Source: Zygnema cylindricum (Eukaryota > Streptophyta > Zygnematophyceae > Zygnematales > Zygnemataceae). Taken from it: a DNA stretch of 64,000 bases. The notes below the pieces were generated by a model. It had not been told where the DNA came from. It did no database searches and saw only the letters and a list, made by a program, of their open reading frames with translations. The position numbers and the translations under genes were made by a program. Below, piece after piece: positions 1-10,940 of the stretch (positions are counted from its first letter, which is position 1; each line of letters starts with the position of its first letter). The stretch lies in NCBI GenBank assembly GCA_037447655.1, contig JBBHKE010000771.1, forward strand, positions 36,067 through 100,066, written 5' to 3'.

Positions 1-200
1 CTTATAGCTAGCTCGTCTAAGGAGCTATATAGGATGGCCCTGGTTGTATTTAATAGCGCTATATATAGCGTTTTTGCGATATATATCGCGATAATTTATG
101 TTGGTCCCGGTAGGATATATCGAGGAATCTGCTCGATCGATATTCGATATATCGAATATCGCAATTATCGCGATATGAATTTACCCGATACCCAACACTA
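1..200 (-). mobile_element. hAT-type element, terminal fragment
   Basis: The window opens inside a hAT-like element whose terminus ends at 200 with ATACCCAACACTA. This matches, with substitutions, the 19-bp terminal inverted repeat of the complete hAT element at 30585-31479. The GGGACCAACA block and the many CGATA/TATCG subterminal motifs (binding-site-like repeats typical of hAT ends) are also shared. The other end lies before the window, so no target duplication can be tested. No transposase is visible. Confidence 0.7.
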
Positions 201-1486
201 CATTTTAGGGTTATTCAAGGGTTTCAAGAGATTTTAAGGTTTTTAGGGGTACATTTTCGTAAATTCCGTATTATTATATATTTTTTCTTACATTTAAGTA
301 CAGTGTTTGTATTTTCCCGTAGCTTTTACGATTATTTTTTACAGTAAACCGCCGTACGTTTCCGTTTTTTTAAGGACAACTGCGCAACCTTTTTTGTTCA
401 TTTATTGGCATTTTCGTAGATTTCCGTGCATTTTAGGGTTATTTATGCAGGATTTTAGGATTCTTAGGGAACATTCTTGTACGTCTCTGTATAATTCAGG
501 ACAACTTGTCTTAGATTTTTCATACTGATACCTTATGTCTTTCATACCTTTTTAGATTTTTGAAGGATTTTCTAGGGTCGCACTTTTCGTACATTTCGTA
601 CAGTAAAAGTACGCAGTATCTTTTTTCTCCTCTTTACTTATTATGATAAGGCCTGTTCTCCATTAGGCAATCCCAGTAAACATCGGGATACGTCTATTTG
701 TAGTGTTTACTGGCACGACCTTCCATTATGTTCCATTATGTTATGTCGTGCCAGTGGACATTGTTTCTCAATTATGATTGGCGGCACGTAGGCTAATTTT
801 CATATTCTTAAAATCTAGAAATATTCTTCAAGCTGAAAATCTGTACATAATATTTGTACGGGCGGAGGTAGTTAATGATTCGTACGAAAATTTTGCGACT
901 AAATTTTAATTTTGAAATTGAAAATCAAAATTTCGAAACGGAATGTCAAAAAGGCACCGCAAACTTTTAAGGTCACCGGATGTTAGAAGGAGCGTGCAAA
1001 GATATTTCAGTCGACCTTCATACACCGTGGCGGAAGGCACATGGCATGTTCACTTTTTACGTGTACCAATGGTACGCGACCAGTCTGAAAAAACTCTCCT
1101 CGCCGAGGAGCGTCTCTTCACACTAGACGATGTGCGCGATTGCTTCGCGAATTTTAAAAATTGAAAAATCCAACGGTCGATACTTACGCCTATAATATTG
1201 GAGCCATCCAGTAGACATGTTTCGTCATGTTTCGTCTGACAAAAATAAAAAAATGGTAGGAATCTGTACGAAATCGTACGGCATCCAGTTAAACAACCCC
1301 ACTTTTCCTCTAATGGAAGTTCACCCTAAGAAGACATTTTTCTCCCCTATACAGATTATACTGAGAAATCGTTTTTATCCTCTTAACTTGCTAAATAAGA
1401 AGACAGCTTTGGCCCTTTTACTTATTATAATTATAATTTTTTCTCTTCGTTACCGATGGTACGGAAACGACATCTTTCATGGTCAC
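201..1486. other. No supported gene; AT-rich, CGTA-rich DNA
   Basis: About 1.3 kb of AT-rich sequence with scattered CGTAC and TTTTCGTA motifs and degenerate internal repetition. A 73-codon open frame at 943-1164 has no recognisable domain and no gene context, so I do not call it. The foldback at 673-755 is listed separately. Confidence 0.5.
673..755. repeat. Foldback with three mutually pairing segments
   Basis: CCAGTAAAC (673-681) is the exact complement of GTTTACTGG (705-713). ACTGGCACGAC (709-719) is the exact complement of GTCGTGCCAGT (745-755). The middle segment can therefore pair with either side. The loop of the second hairpin holds two copies of TTCCATTATG (721-740). It could be a small foldback element or the collapsed end of a MITE. 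Confidence 0.7.
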
Positions 1487-1488
1487 TA

Positions 1489-2029
1489 CACCGCGAATCG
1501 TTATTAGTGTCAATAACTCTAATTTGGGTTCTTAAAATTTTGATTTTTTTTTTCAAATAGGATACATGTTTTTAATTTTTCCTTGACATTAGTTAAGGTA
1601 CCGTACAAGATAGCATTAAGCCTGAAAGTACAATAAAATATAAATAGTGTGATGTACGGTCGATGTCAGACCGTACATAAATGTACCTTTTCAAGTGAAA
1701 TTTTACAAAAAAATGAATTAAATCAGACGCGCACGCATAGGAACGTGCGCTCAAAAAAACTGGATTAATTTGACACGCAAACTAGTATGGCATGTACGGA
1801 TATTTTAAATTCGTGCCGGCCTACGATTTCTTATATTTTGTACAGATACATTTATTAATGTATATAATCGTACGGCGAATATTCCATTTTTGCTGTTCCC
1901 AAATAAGCATTAACGCCGAAATTAGAATACACCTTTTTAAAAAAAAAAATCAAATTCTTAATTAACATCAAGTACGGTAAAATTTCTTCATCACTATTTA
2001 AAATTTGACACTAATAACGATTCGCGGCG
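1489..2029. mobile_element. TA-flanked TIR element (Tc1/mariner-like MITE), empty-site copy
   Basis: A 541-bp element bounded by TA on both sides (1487-1488 and 2030-2031). Its inverted termini begin CACCGCGAATCGTTATTAG on the left and read CGATTCGCGGCG on the right, followed inward by a shared TTAGTGTCAA segment. It has no coding capacity. It is collinear with the element at 22315-23642 except that it lacks the 778-bp insertion carried there, so it preserves the pre-insertion site near 1786-1790. Placement in Tc1/mariner rests only on the TA duplication and is tentative. Confidence 0.75.
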
Positions 2030-2545
2030 TACATTAAAAGTATCTTTAACTATACTACGCTTCAAATCCAATACTCACCTCCATCTGTCACAAAAAATTA
2101 TGTTCTATTCTTCGTACGGATAGTACCGGTTACACCGTACTCCGTATTTCCCCTTTTTTCTTCCATAACGTTTTCACTGTCTTTCAGTATTTTCCACGTA
2201 ACTTCCTAACTCCTCAATTGCCTCGTCCAATTCCTTTTTTTCCGTACGTCGTACTTTTTCTCCAATTATTTTCAGACACGCGCTCTCTCCATTGAAACAT
2301 CCGCCGTTCCTCAAAATCCGGTTACCGTACAGATGAGTACAAACCTTTTCCGTACCTGCGACCGTGACGCCCCCTCGGTCTCTTCCGTTCACCTTTTGTT
2401 TCCTTTTGTCCTATTATCCAATTCTCGGATATTTTTTCCGTATGGAAAATTACGAATTTTTTCAATCGTTCGATTCTTTAAATCGGCGAAGCTCTCATTT
2501 GCGAATCCATTTTCTCCTCTGAAACTCTCTCTCAGAGAAAGAGAA
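2030..2545. other. No gene seen
   Basis: Pyrimidine-leaning unique-looking sequence leading into the polypurine array. Short open frames on both strands lack recognisable motifs. It may be intronic to the gene whose 3' exons lie at 4217-5120, but no upstream exon of that gene could be identified. Confidence 0.4.
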
Positions 2546-3840
2546 AGGAAACCAAGGGGAGGGAGGGAGGGAGGGAGGAAGGGGGGGAGGGAGGGAGGGA
2601 GGAAGGGAGGGAGGGAGGGAAGGGAGGGAGGGAGGGAAGGGAGGGAGGGAGGGGTGGAGGGAGTTTCTTCTACCCTTGTTCAGTACCTTCTCTTTCCCCT
2701 CAATTTCCCCACCCTCCTCTTGGGAATTCGTGCGGAAATTGGAGTTTCCAGTTCCAAGGATGACGACAAAATGCCCATTCGATCACCCTGTAGCTGAAGA
2801 GGGAGAGGGAGAGGGAGAGGGAGAGGGAGAGGGAGAGGGAGAGGGAGAGGGGAGAGGGAGAGGGAGAGGGAGAGGGAGAGGGAGAGGGAGAGGGAGAGGG
2901 AGAGGGAGGGAGAGGGAGAGGGAAGAGGGAGAGGGAGAGGGAGAGGGAGAGGGAGAGGGAGAGGGAGGGGAGAGGGAGAGGGAGAGGGAGAGGGAGGGGA
3001 AGAGGGAGAGGGAGAGGAAGAGGGAGAGGGAAGAGGGAGAGGGAGGGGAAGAGGGAGAGGGAGAGGGAGGGGAAGAGGGAGAGGGAGAGGGAGAGGGAGA
3101 GGGAGAGGGAGAGGGAGAGGGAGAGGGAGAGGGAGAGGGAGAGGGAGAGGGAGAGGGAGAGGGAGAGGGAGAGGGAGAGGGAGAGGGAGAGGGAGGAGGG
3201 AGAGGGAGAGGGAGAGGGAGGGGAAGAGGGAGAGGGAGAGGGAGAGTAGGGAGAGGGAGGGGAAGAGGGAGAGAGAGAGGGAGGGGAAGAGGGAGAGGGA
3301 GAGGGAGAGGGAGAGGGAGAGGGAGAGGGAGAGGGAGAGGGAGGGGAAGAGGGAGAGGGAGAGGGAGGGGAAGAGGGGAGAGGGAGGGGAAGAGGGAGAG
3401 GGAGAGGGAGGGGAAGAGGGAGAGGGAGAGGGAGAGTAGGGAGAGGGAGGGGAAGAGGGAGAGGGAGAGGGAGGGGGGAGAGGGAGAGGGAGAGGGAGGG
3501 GAAGAGGGAGAGAGGGGAGAGGGAGAGGGAGGGGAAGAGGGAGAGGGAGAGGGAGGGGAAGAGGGAGAGGGAGAGGGAGGGGAAGAGGGAGAGGGAGGGG
3601 AAGAGGGAGAGGGAGAGGGAGGGGAAGAGGGAGAGGGAGAGGGAGGGGAAGAGGGAGAGGGAGAGGGAGAGGGAGAGGGAGAGGGGATGAGGGAGAGGGA
3701 GAGGGAGAGGGAGGGGGAGGAGGAGAGGAAGTAGGGGAGGAGAGAGATGGAGAGGGGGAGGCGCAGAGGAAAAGGAAAATGGAAAGGGAAGGGGAAGGGA
3801 AAGGGAAAGGGGGAAGTGGAGGCAAGTAGAGGGAGAGTAG
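2546..3840. repeat. Polypurine (GGGA/GAGAGG) microsatellite array
   Basis: Almost pure purine on the + strand: a GGGA-type block near 2550-2650, a 130-bp mixed interlude, then roughly 1 kb of GGGAGA hexamers broken by GGGGAA units. The long open frames across it (Gly-Glu-Arg on +, Pro-Leu-Ser on -) are translation of low-complexity DNA and not genes. Mirror-symmetric homopurine tracts of this length can form triplex (H-DNA). It lies 5' of the O-fucosyltransferase exons. Confidence 0.95.
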
Positions 3841-4216
3841 AGAGGGGGGCGGCGTTCGAAGGAAGGAGGAATTGAGGGTGTATGGATTAAAATTGTTAAA
3901 AAAAGGGAAGTGTACTTAGGAGGAGAGAAAAAGAAAGTGGGGAGAGGGAGGGAAAGAAAGTGAGGGAGAGAGAGACATGTAACTTCATAGTAACCGAAAA
4001 AAAATGATTTGAGAAAGCGAATAAAATGGAATGGAACAGAAAAAGACTATACAAAAGTAAAAAGAACGAGAACCCATTCTGCAACATAAGGCGTAATATG
4101 CATTTTTAATCAGTTTTTTTAATCATCTTTTTGAAAATTATTTTTACCAACTTCTTTTCTGATCTATTTAAAATAATCATTTTTCTAATTTTCTTCATTT
4201 TGGGGTACAAATGCAG
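3841..4216. other. Probable intron sequence upstream of an exon
   Basis: AT-rich sequence ending in a pyrimidine-rich stretch and TGCAG at 4212-4216, which acts as the acceptor for the exon starting at 4217. No exon was recognised inside it. Confidence 0.5.
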
Positions 4217-5120
4217 TATAATGGATGTTCTTATACAAAAAGGAATCGAACCAAATTCGACGATTTATATCGGAACAAACGAAAACAAAGCGGGTTTTTT
4301 TGACCCATTAAGAGAATTATACACAATAAAACTTCTTTCGGATTATTCTTTCCTTTGGGGAGAAAATAGCGAATGGTGGACATCGGTTAATCCAGATCCT
4401 CGGAAACCGGCAGTAATGTTCGACAGCGACATGACGGTATTTTTTTTTCTCTCTTCTTTTCTTTTCTTTTTTTCGCTTACAGTTTTTCTACCCTTATGTT
4501 TCTACCCCACGTCCACCTTTCCTCTTTGCTAGAACCATTTTATTTTTTTGCCTTTTTTTTCCGGTACTCGTTCTTCTATCCATCAATCTGCCCCTTCTTT
4601 CGAATTGTTTGTCTTTTAATTTTGGAGATTTTAGAATCCCATCTTGGAGATTTTGTGTAACCTTTTGTTGACCCCTTTATACTTTTGTTTAAAGTGTTTT
4701 TTCTTCGTTTATTTCTCCTTTTGAAGTCGATTTACCCTTTTTTTTCCTCTTAATTGTTGTCGTTTTTGTTGTTGTTGATTCACTATTTAGTCTTTTTTGG
4801 TTTTTTTACTTTGAGACTAAAGGTCCGCAAAGCCCTAAATTTGATTCTCATCTCATATTTCAAATCGTACTAAAAATAAAGTTTGAGAACAACTCACCCT
4901 TTTTTGCGATTCCTGCTACCCGTTTTCAACCCGTTTTTTTTCTTCTTTGTTTTTTTTTCCCCCTCGATAATGCCACTTCTTTTTCTTTTTTTGGCCCTTT
5001 TTTTTCTTTTTTTTTTTGCAGGGAATTGTGGATTTGTTGATTGAAAAATGCGCAATAAGGACTCTCGAAACATTTAATGATTTTACGAATGATCCCAGAC
5101 CCGGAATTTGGAAACCTTAA
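4217..5120 (+). CDS. O-fucosyltransferase-like protein, last two exons (partial)
   Basis: Two exons joined by a GT...AG intron. Exon A is 4217-4436 (73 codons after one carried-over base); the intron is 4437-5021; exon B is 5022-5120 and ends in TAA. The joined reading stays in phase 0. Residues such as STIYIGTNE, AGFFDPLRELY, LSDYSFLWG and, after the junction, IVDLLIEK and ETFNDFT follow the C-terminal pattern of plant O-fucosyltransferase-family (DUF246/GT65-like) proteins, Golgi glycosyltransferases that act on secreted or wall glycoproteins. In that family the C-terminus ends shortly after a TFxxLTxDxxDG segment, and the match here (TFNDFTNDPRPG, then stop) fits. The donor-substrate-binding part (the RRGDK region) must lie in upstream exons, which I could not find in the window. 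It could be a live gene whose 5' half lies left of the window, or a severed 3' fragment. Confidence 0.7.
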
Positions 5121-6814
5121 TAAGACATTATTTTCCTTCTTCCTAAAATGATACTTATAATGAAATATTTTTTTTTTCTTTTTAACCAAAAATCTTAGAA
5201 GACAGTGGGGTTTTTTTAGCATTTATGTGTTTACGTGAAATAAAAATACAGTCTTAGAATAGATGACCAAAACATAACCAATCAAAAAGTAAACCGCGCG
5301 AACTTCATTTTTTAAATTGTTAATTATCGGTTTTTTTAACGGGTAATTTTGAGATATTCGATGTTTTTCGAAAGAAAGTAGGAATGTTTATAGAGTTGTT
5401 TTAAAAAAAGAAGAAGATAAATTAGGTATTTTCTAATATTCATGGAAATTTTTAAGTTAGTTTTGAAGAATTTCTCATCCTTCCAGTCATTTCTAATGAA
5501 ACACATTATATAACACGTTCTCAATACTAACATTTTTTTTAGGTAGAATTATACAAATCAGTTTGGTCCAGATAGCAAGAAAAATAAAAACAATAACAAC
5601 AATTATCTACCTTTTGCGTTTGCATGTACTTTCAAGGAAGTACTCCATCAAAAATAAAATGAAAGATTTTGAATTGTTCAAGTGCTTATTTTTGATAAAT
5701 GTACAATTTGTTTTTATGGGTCTTGCACAACGCTTCGATTTCACGAATACATAAAAAAATTCTTGAAAGTCTATTTGTCAACCTGATTAGTTGCTAAATC
5801 TTGTAGGATAAATATGTGTAAAAAAAAAACCGACAGAAAAAATAGAAAACTACTCACTTTATAAAAAATGTAAAAGATCACCTGTAATTGAAAGGGAGTG
5901 GGAGGGAGAGGGAGGAGGGAGGGGGAGGGGCTTATTCGTTTTTGTTAACACTAAAATCAGTCCTCATGCTAGATTTTCTTTAGGTATAAAATTTACAAAA
6001 AAAAAAAAAAAGATAGATAAATAGAGATAAACCATCAAAGCTTTTGAATCAACAAAATTATAAAATTAAGCTGTTTAAGAAACTTTAAAACTAAACTGTT
6101 TTTAAAATTTCTAAACTGTTTTTTGAATTGCGGAAAAGTTTTAAGCGGTTGTAAAACTTGTTGAATGTTGGAAAAGAGGAAAATAAAATAAAAAAATCTT
6201 TGTACTGAAACATAAAATGTTTGTTTACTTTTCGTATGCATGACGGTTTTCCAAACCATAATAAAGGAAACAAAAAAAAGATTAACCGGAAGTGAAATTT
6301 GATTAAGTTAAATTCTCACCATCGACTACTTCAGTCAAATTAGAAAAAATACTAAGGGACATATGAGAAGTCAGCATACAAAAAACTCTCATTTGTCTTT
6401 AAAAAGAAAAATACATAAACCTCAAACTCAAGTTTCCACATAAAAAATTAACCGAAATTTTCAACAAAAACAACAGTTGCAATTATAAAAACTGATAAAG
6501 TGGCAATAAACAATCTTAAAATAGCTACCCTATCAACAGTAAAAAAATCACTATTCCACTGTCTTGACCCATAAGCTAAAAAACCCCAATATATCTCCTT
6601 CCCCCCATCCAAACTTCCATCCCATTAAAAACAAAACAAAACCCTTAAAAAAACAAAAAAAAATAATCCCCAAAAAACGAAATCCCTAAGGAAAAACACA
6701 TTCCTGAATAAAAAAAAAAAGGGAACATGTCACTCCACAATTGACGACGAAACTGACGGATAACAAAAAGTGACATTCGCCGGCACATTTTTACCGGCTA
6801 TACAGTATCTATAA
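5121..6814. other. 3' flank and AT-rich intergenic DNA
   Basis: Begins with the 3' UTR of the O-fucosyltransferase-like gene. The rest is AT-rich with many A- and T-runs and a 40-bp GGGAGA patch near 5890-5930. Open frames here are short and composition-driven. Nothing else is supported. Confidence 0.5.
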
Positions 6815-6979
6815 ATGGCACAATCGTACGCTTTCGCTACGGTCATACTATTTTTGAAGTACGTGGCGATAAGCGTGCTGCACGGCGTGATCGCTGTTGT
6901 CTTTCTCCTCAGGCCCTTACACGAAGCCCCGCATGTCGACATCTGCCCACGTGGACTGCAAGAGTACACAAACAAATGA
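6815..6979 (+). CDS. Small hydrophobic ORF, unassigned
   Basis: A 54-codon open frame in a short island of balanced composition between AT-rich DNA and a polypurine array. Residues about 5-32 (starting MAQSYAFATVILFLKYV) form one strongly hydrophobic helix, followed by a basic/proline stretch. The pattern (aromatic, LKY, small residues, HG) loosely recalls a membrane helix of MAPEG-type proteins, but no motif is decisive. A pyrimidine tract plus CAG inside it (near 6901-6912) could instead be a splice acceptor. I do not recognise the gene, and it may be chance or an exon fragment. Confidence 0.2.
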   Translation: MAQSYAFATVILFLKYVAISVLHGVIAVVFLLRPLHEAPHVDICPRGLQEYTNK

Positions 6980-7090
6980 ATGTAGAGACAGATGAATCAA
7001 TACAAACGTTATGCGTATATTATCTATGTACATGTAATACATATCTGTTACCTGTCATATATATAGAGAGAGAAGATAATTATATTTATT

Positions 7091-7775
7091 GAGAGAAAGG
7101 GAGAGAGAAGGAGAGGGAGAGAGAGAGGGGGGAAGGGGGAGAGAGGGAGAGAGAGAAAGGGGGAAAGGGGGAGAGGGAGAGGGAGAGGGAGAGAGGGGGA
7201 GAAAGAGAGAGAGAGGAGAGAGAAAGGAGAGAGAGAGAGGGAGAGAGAGCGGGAGAGAGAGAGGGAGAGAGAGCGGGAGAGAGAGAGGGAGAGAGAGCGG
7301 GGGGAGGGGGAGGGGGGGGTGGGGAAAGGAGAGGGAGAGGGAGAGAGAGGGAGAGGGAGAGGGAGGGGGAGAGAGAGAGAGGGAGAGGGAGAGAGGGGGA
7401 GAGAGAGAGAGAGGGGGAGAGAGAGAGAGGGGGGGGGAGGGAGCGAGGGGGGGGGGGGGGAGGGGGAGGGAGAGAGGGGGGAGGGAGCGAGGGGGAGGGA
7501 GCGAGGGGGAGGGAGAGAGGGGGAGAGGGGGAGAGGGGGGAGAGGGGGAGAGGGGAGAGGGGAGAGGGGAGAGGGGAGAGGGGAGAGGGGAGAGGGGAGA
7601 GGGGGAGAGGGGAGAGGGGAGAGGGGAGAGGGGAGAGGGGAGAAGGGAGAAGGGAGAGGGGAGAGGGGAGAGGGAAGAGGCGAGATAAGAGAGGGGAGTG
7701 GGGAGAGGAGAGCGGGGAGAGGGGAAAGGAGATAGGGGGGAGGAGAGTGGAGAGAGGGTGGGAGGGAGGGAGGGA
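7091..7775. repeat. Second polypurine (GAGAGG/GGGGAGA) array
   Basis: About 690 bp of nearly pure purine on the + strand: GA dinucleotide-rich at the start, then GAGAGGG and finally GAGAGGG/GAGAAGG units, with G-runs up to about 14. The open frames spanning it are artefacts. Composition matches the array at 2546-3840 but unit order differs. Confidence 0.95.
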
Positions 7776-9183
7776 AAAGGCCTACACTATTTCAGGTGTG
7801 ACAAAAAAAAACTTTTTTAGGGCAGGTATAATTATACTCAGTGTTATTCTTCCCAAAAAAAAAAAAAAAAAAGCGTTTCACTTAAGAAATGTGATTTACT
7901 TTTCTTAAATTTTGGTCAATTTTTCTTTTTGAAGGAAGAACTTGTAAAAAGTAAAAAGGTGGGTTGAATAAAAAATAGGAAGTTTAATCACAGTACTAAA
8001 TAAATATATAATAAATAAAAAATAAATAAACAGTAAATTAATGAAAATATTGCATACCCAATATTAAACACTTGATCCAAGATAGAAGACAATTTTTCAT
8101 TTTGTTTTACTTTTTTTTTTGGACTTACCTGTTGTAGACAAATAGTTTTTTTTTTTTTTTTTTCCCTTTTTTTTTGACCGGATTCGAAATTCCTCCTTTT
8201 AAAGGCGAAAAAAATATTTTTAGATTTGAAAAGGTTTTAAAATTGAATCAGAGGGAATCTTAAAATTTTTGTTTTTTTTTTTTTCTTTTTTATGATATTG
8301 AAAACTTAAAAATAAATCACTTAAAAAAAAATATCTTCTGGATAGAAATTTGCAAGTGAGGGAACTGACGGGAAAAAAAAAAAAAAAATGAAGTTGAAAT
8401 CTGCACTTATGCTTAGCGACCAGATTATTTAAAAAAAACTAAAATCTTTAACTATTTATAGCTTAGAATAATTTATTTTTCTTGTTTTAAGGCATTTTTC
8501 TGGTGTTGACTTTTCTTTTTTTTTCCAAGCGTCTTAAAACTGCCCGGAAAGTTAAAATCCGTACGGTTACAAAACATAAAATTTTAAATAATACGGGCGT
8601 CAAGCAAATAGCCAATTACGAAACACATTCGTACACTATTGAATAGTACGATCCGTACGAATTGCAGGTTTTTTTTTTTTTGTTTACGCTCAGATTACTT
8701 GATTCAAAAACTTTCGCTGACGTCCACAAATTTTGTCGTTTTTGACTTAAATTTGACTGCCGGCAGAAACACGTCTATTCTTGTCGTGTAGTCCATTAAT
8801 GTATGTTTTCGGCCGCGTTAAACCAAAGTTTCGGTCAAATCATTGTCATTTTTGTCGTTTTTTTGCGTTGACCGGAAAAAAAATTGAAATCTCAATGATT
8901 GGATAACTGCGGAAAATCTGGAAAACCACTTAATTTTAACATTATTAATTTATATAATAAAGTAACAAAAACATAGGATACAAGAAAATTTTCAAAACCT
9001 TTTCGTCGTGAAAAGGAGGGATTTGATTCGTCCATATTCTGAATTAGATCCTGGAAAAAAAAAATAGACGCGTAAAAAAGCAGCCCTAAAAAACAGAAAT
9101 TATACATAGCTTTGTTCGTCCAATCCTCCTTGACTTGCTATTTTGTCGCTGTTTTCCTCTCAGTGTGGCCATTGGCTAAGATT
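7776..9183. other. AT-rich DNA with poly-A/T runs; no gene seen
   Basis: Many A or T homopolymers up to about 20 bases and a few CGTACG motifs. Short frames on either strand show no domain. Confidence 0.5.
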
Positions 9184-9218
9184 ATGACACGTGTCATCTA
9201 ATAAGGACCAGTATATAA
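9184..9218 (+). promoter_or_regulatory. Promoter-like cluster: perfect G-box palindrome plus TATA
   Basis: ATGACACGTGTCAT (9184-9197) is a perfect 14-bp palindrome centred on CACGTG, the plant bZIP/bHLH G-box. TATATAA follows at 9212-9218 and CCATTGG lies just upstream (about 9169). Spacing looks like a plant promoter reading to the right, but no gene was found downstream, so a non-coding or transposon transcript is possible. Confidence 0.4.
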
Positions 9219-9258
9219 TCCAGAAAAAAACGACAAAACTTTGACCTGATATGCGCCC

Positions 9259-9282
9259 GATGAAGGGGCCGAGCCCCTCATC
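9259..9282. other. GC-rich hairpin in AT-rich DNA
   Basis: GATGAAGGGGC and GCCCCTCATC form a 10-bp stem with one bulged A around a CGA loop. It lies about 40 bp downstream of the TATA-like site. Function unknown. Confidence 0.5.
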
Positions 9283-9510
9283 AGGACCGGCCAATCATTG
9301 TGGTCAATCACTGTGGACGTAGACTTGACGCGAAAAATACAAAAGTGACCGCTAGTAAGAGTTCGAACTTCGAAATGTCAAACCTAAAAAGTAACCACAG
9401 TTAAGAAGAACGACAGGTTCGGCAATGCTTGTTGACTTCCCGTAAATTATGGGTGATTAAGCGTATTTTTTCGGAGACAGCACTTGAAAACTTTGGTTTA
9501 AACTACAGTA

Positions 9511-10066
9511 CACTGTCAATCACTATTAGAGTATATAACGCCAATTCGGTGACCTTTTTTCAAAAAAAAAAACCCGAAATACAATCCATAATTTTATTTT
9601 TTCCATTATTCTAATTAGGTTTTTTTAAATTAGCGTTATTAAGGAAAGTACACTACGATGGAAATAGTTTGGTGTACGGACAGGGAATCTCCGTGCGAAA
9701 TGGTACTTTTTGATTTACAAAGGCATAAAAAGACACTTTACATTATTGCGCACACATGTGAATGTGCACTGGAAGAAAGAGATGCAAACTCGTCGACAAA
9801 AATCACGTTCTCATATGTTTGTCCGTCAACCGTGTGAACTGCGGGACGGCGTACGAAATGTAAGATTTTGTACGGCTACACAGATTATTGTAGACATCGA
9901 AAGGGAGGGTATTTATTATTCACGACAACCCAAATTACAGTTAGGGATTAATTAGTATATATATATATATATATATATATATTTTTAAATAATTCCCGAT
10001 TAGTGTTAATAACACTAATTTTTTTTTACGCTATTTATTTCTTTACTCTAATAGCGATTGACAGTG
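9511..10066. mobile_element. TA-flanked TIR element, second family
   Basis: A 556-bp element with TA at 9509-9510 and 10067-10068 and inverted ends CACTGTCAATCACTATTAG (left) and CTAATAGCGATTGACAGTG (right). It has internal A/T-rich DNA and no transposase. The termini resemble, but are not the same as, the CACCGCG family at 1489 and 22315. It abuts a MITE-derived segment that starts at 10067. Confidence 0.7.
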
Positions 10067-10800
10067 TACCAAACGAAGTTGTCACTTAACGGCGTGACGA
10101 TTGTATGCGTCGACAATGCCCGTGACAGTTGTCGACAGTGTACAACCTGTGATGACTCACCAAATTGTGAAAAATTGCTTTTAACGTCACATAAACTTGC
10201 GTGACATTTGTAGACATTCAGCCTTCGACCACTCTGCCATGGAGGATGTCCATGGTTGAAGAAGTGTCGTTTCCACTACCTTTTCTGTACGGTTCCCTCT
10301 TTGACAAATTCCACGAGCTTTGAAGAAAAAAAAAGTGCATAAATACCTTTGGTGGTGGTCGAAAAATGGTACTCTCAATGTTTTCTCCAGTTCCCACCAG
10401 TCACCGTAGAGCCGCCTCGTGAAAGGATGAGGTATAGTGATTTTTGAAAAAATAGTGACGTTCGAAAGAGAGATGCGAGGCTGCGTGAAAGAGGCGGCGT
10501 GTGCGACTTGCTGGGGCGCCCTCACATATTTCTCACGATTTTGTCAAATGGCATCGGAATTTTCAGACCTTTAAGAATGGAAAAGTCCGTATTGAACGAC
10601 ACGTAACAAAACAAAACAATTTTTGTACTTTGATGGACGAAAACGAACAAAACATGACGAATAGTGTACCTTTCACCGTCACTTGAAATCGTTTGAAATT
10701 TTTGTAAAATTTTTGACAAGTGCGAATACATGTTCCTATTTGTTTTTCAAAAATACTTTGTTTTAAAACACATCGGCCCTGTGTTTTGAAGAAATTGTAC
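10067..10800 (+). mobile_element. Fragment related to the nested MITE at 22609
   Basis: Shares ordered blocks with 22690-23160: a GTGACGATTGTATxCGTCGAC segment, TGGCATCGGAATTT, and a run ending in AAAACACATCG. No terminus is preserved. The same family appears inverted at 31755-31933. The 100-codon frames here have no domain. Confidence 0.6.
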
Positions 10801-10940
10801 TAGCTCGGGTCAACGGTAACAAAGAAAATGTCTTCAAAATTATTTTTCTTGACTTTCTTCATCTCTCCACTCCCACTATATTGCCTTTTCTCCTCTCCCT
10901 TTTCCTTTGTCCCTCTTCCCCTCTCCCTTCTCCTCTCTCC
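10801..10940. repeat. Pyrimidine-rich low-complexity stretch
   Basis: A CTCTCCC/TTCTCC-rich segment ending at the boundary of the copia LTR fragment at 10941. Confidence 0.6.

Noticed and set aside
2676-3825. Long open frames of 352 and 381 codons on opposite strands
   Set aside because: Pure Gly/Glu/Arg or Pro/Leu/Ser translation of the GGGAGA array; no gene features.
7089-7735. 199- and 138-codon Glu/Arg/Gly frames
   Set aside because: Translation of the second polypurine array.
10187-10525. 112-codon minus-strand ORF
   Set aside because: Inside a MITE-derived fragment; no domain and not conserved in the relative at 22609.
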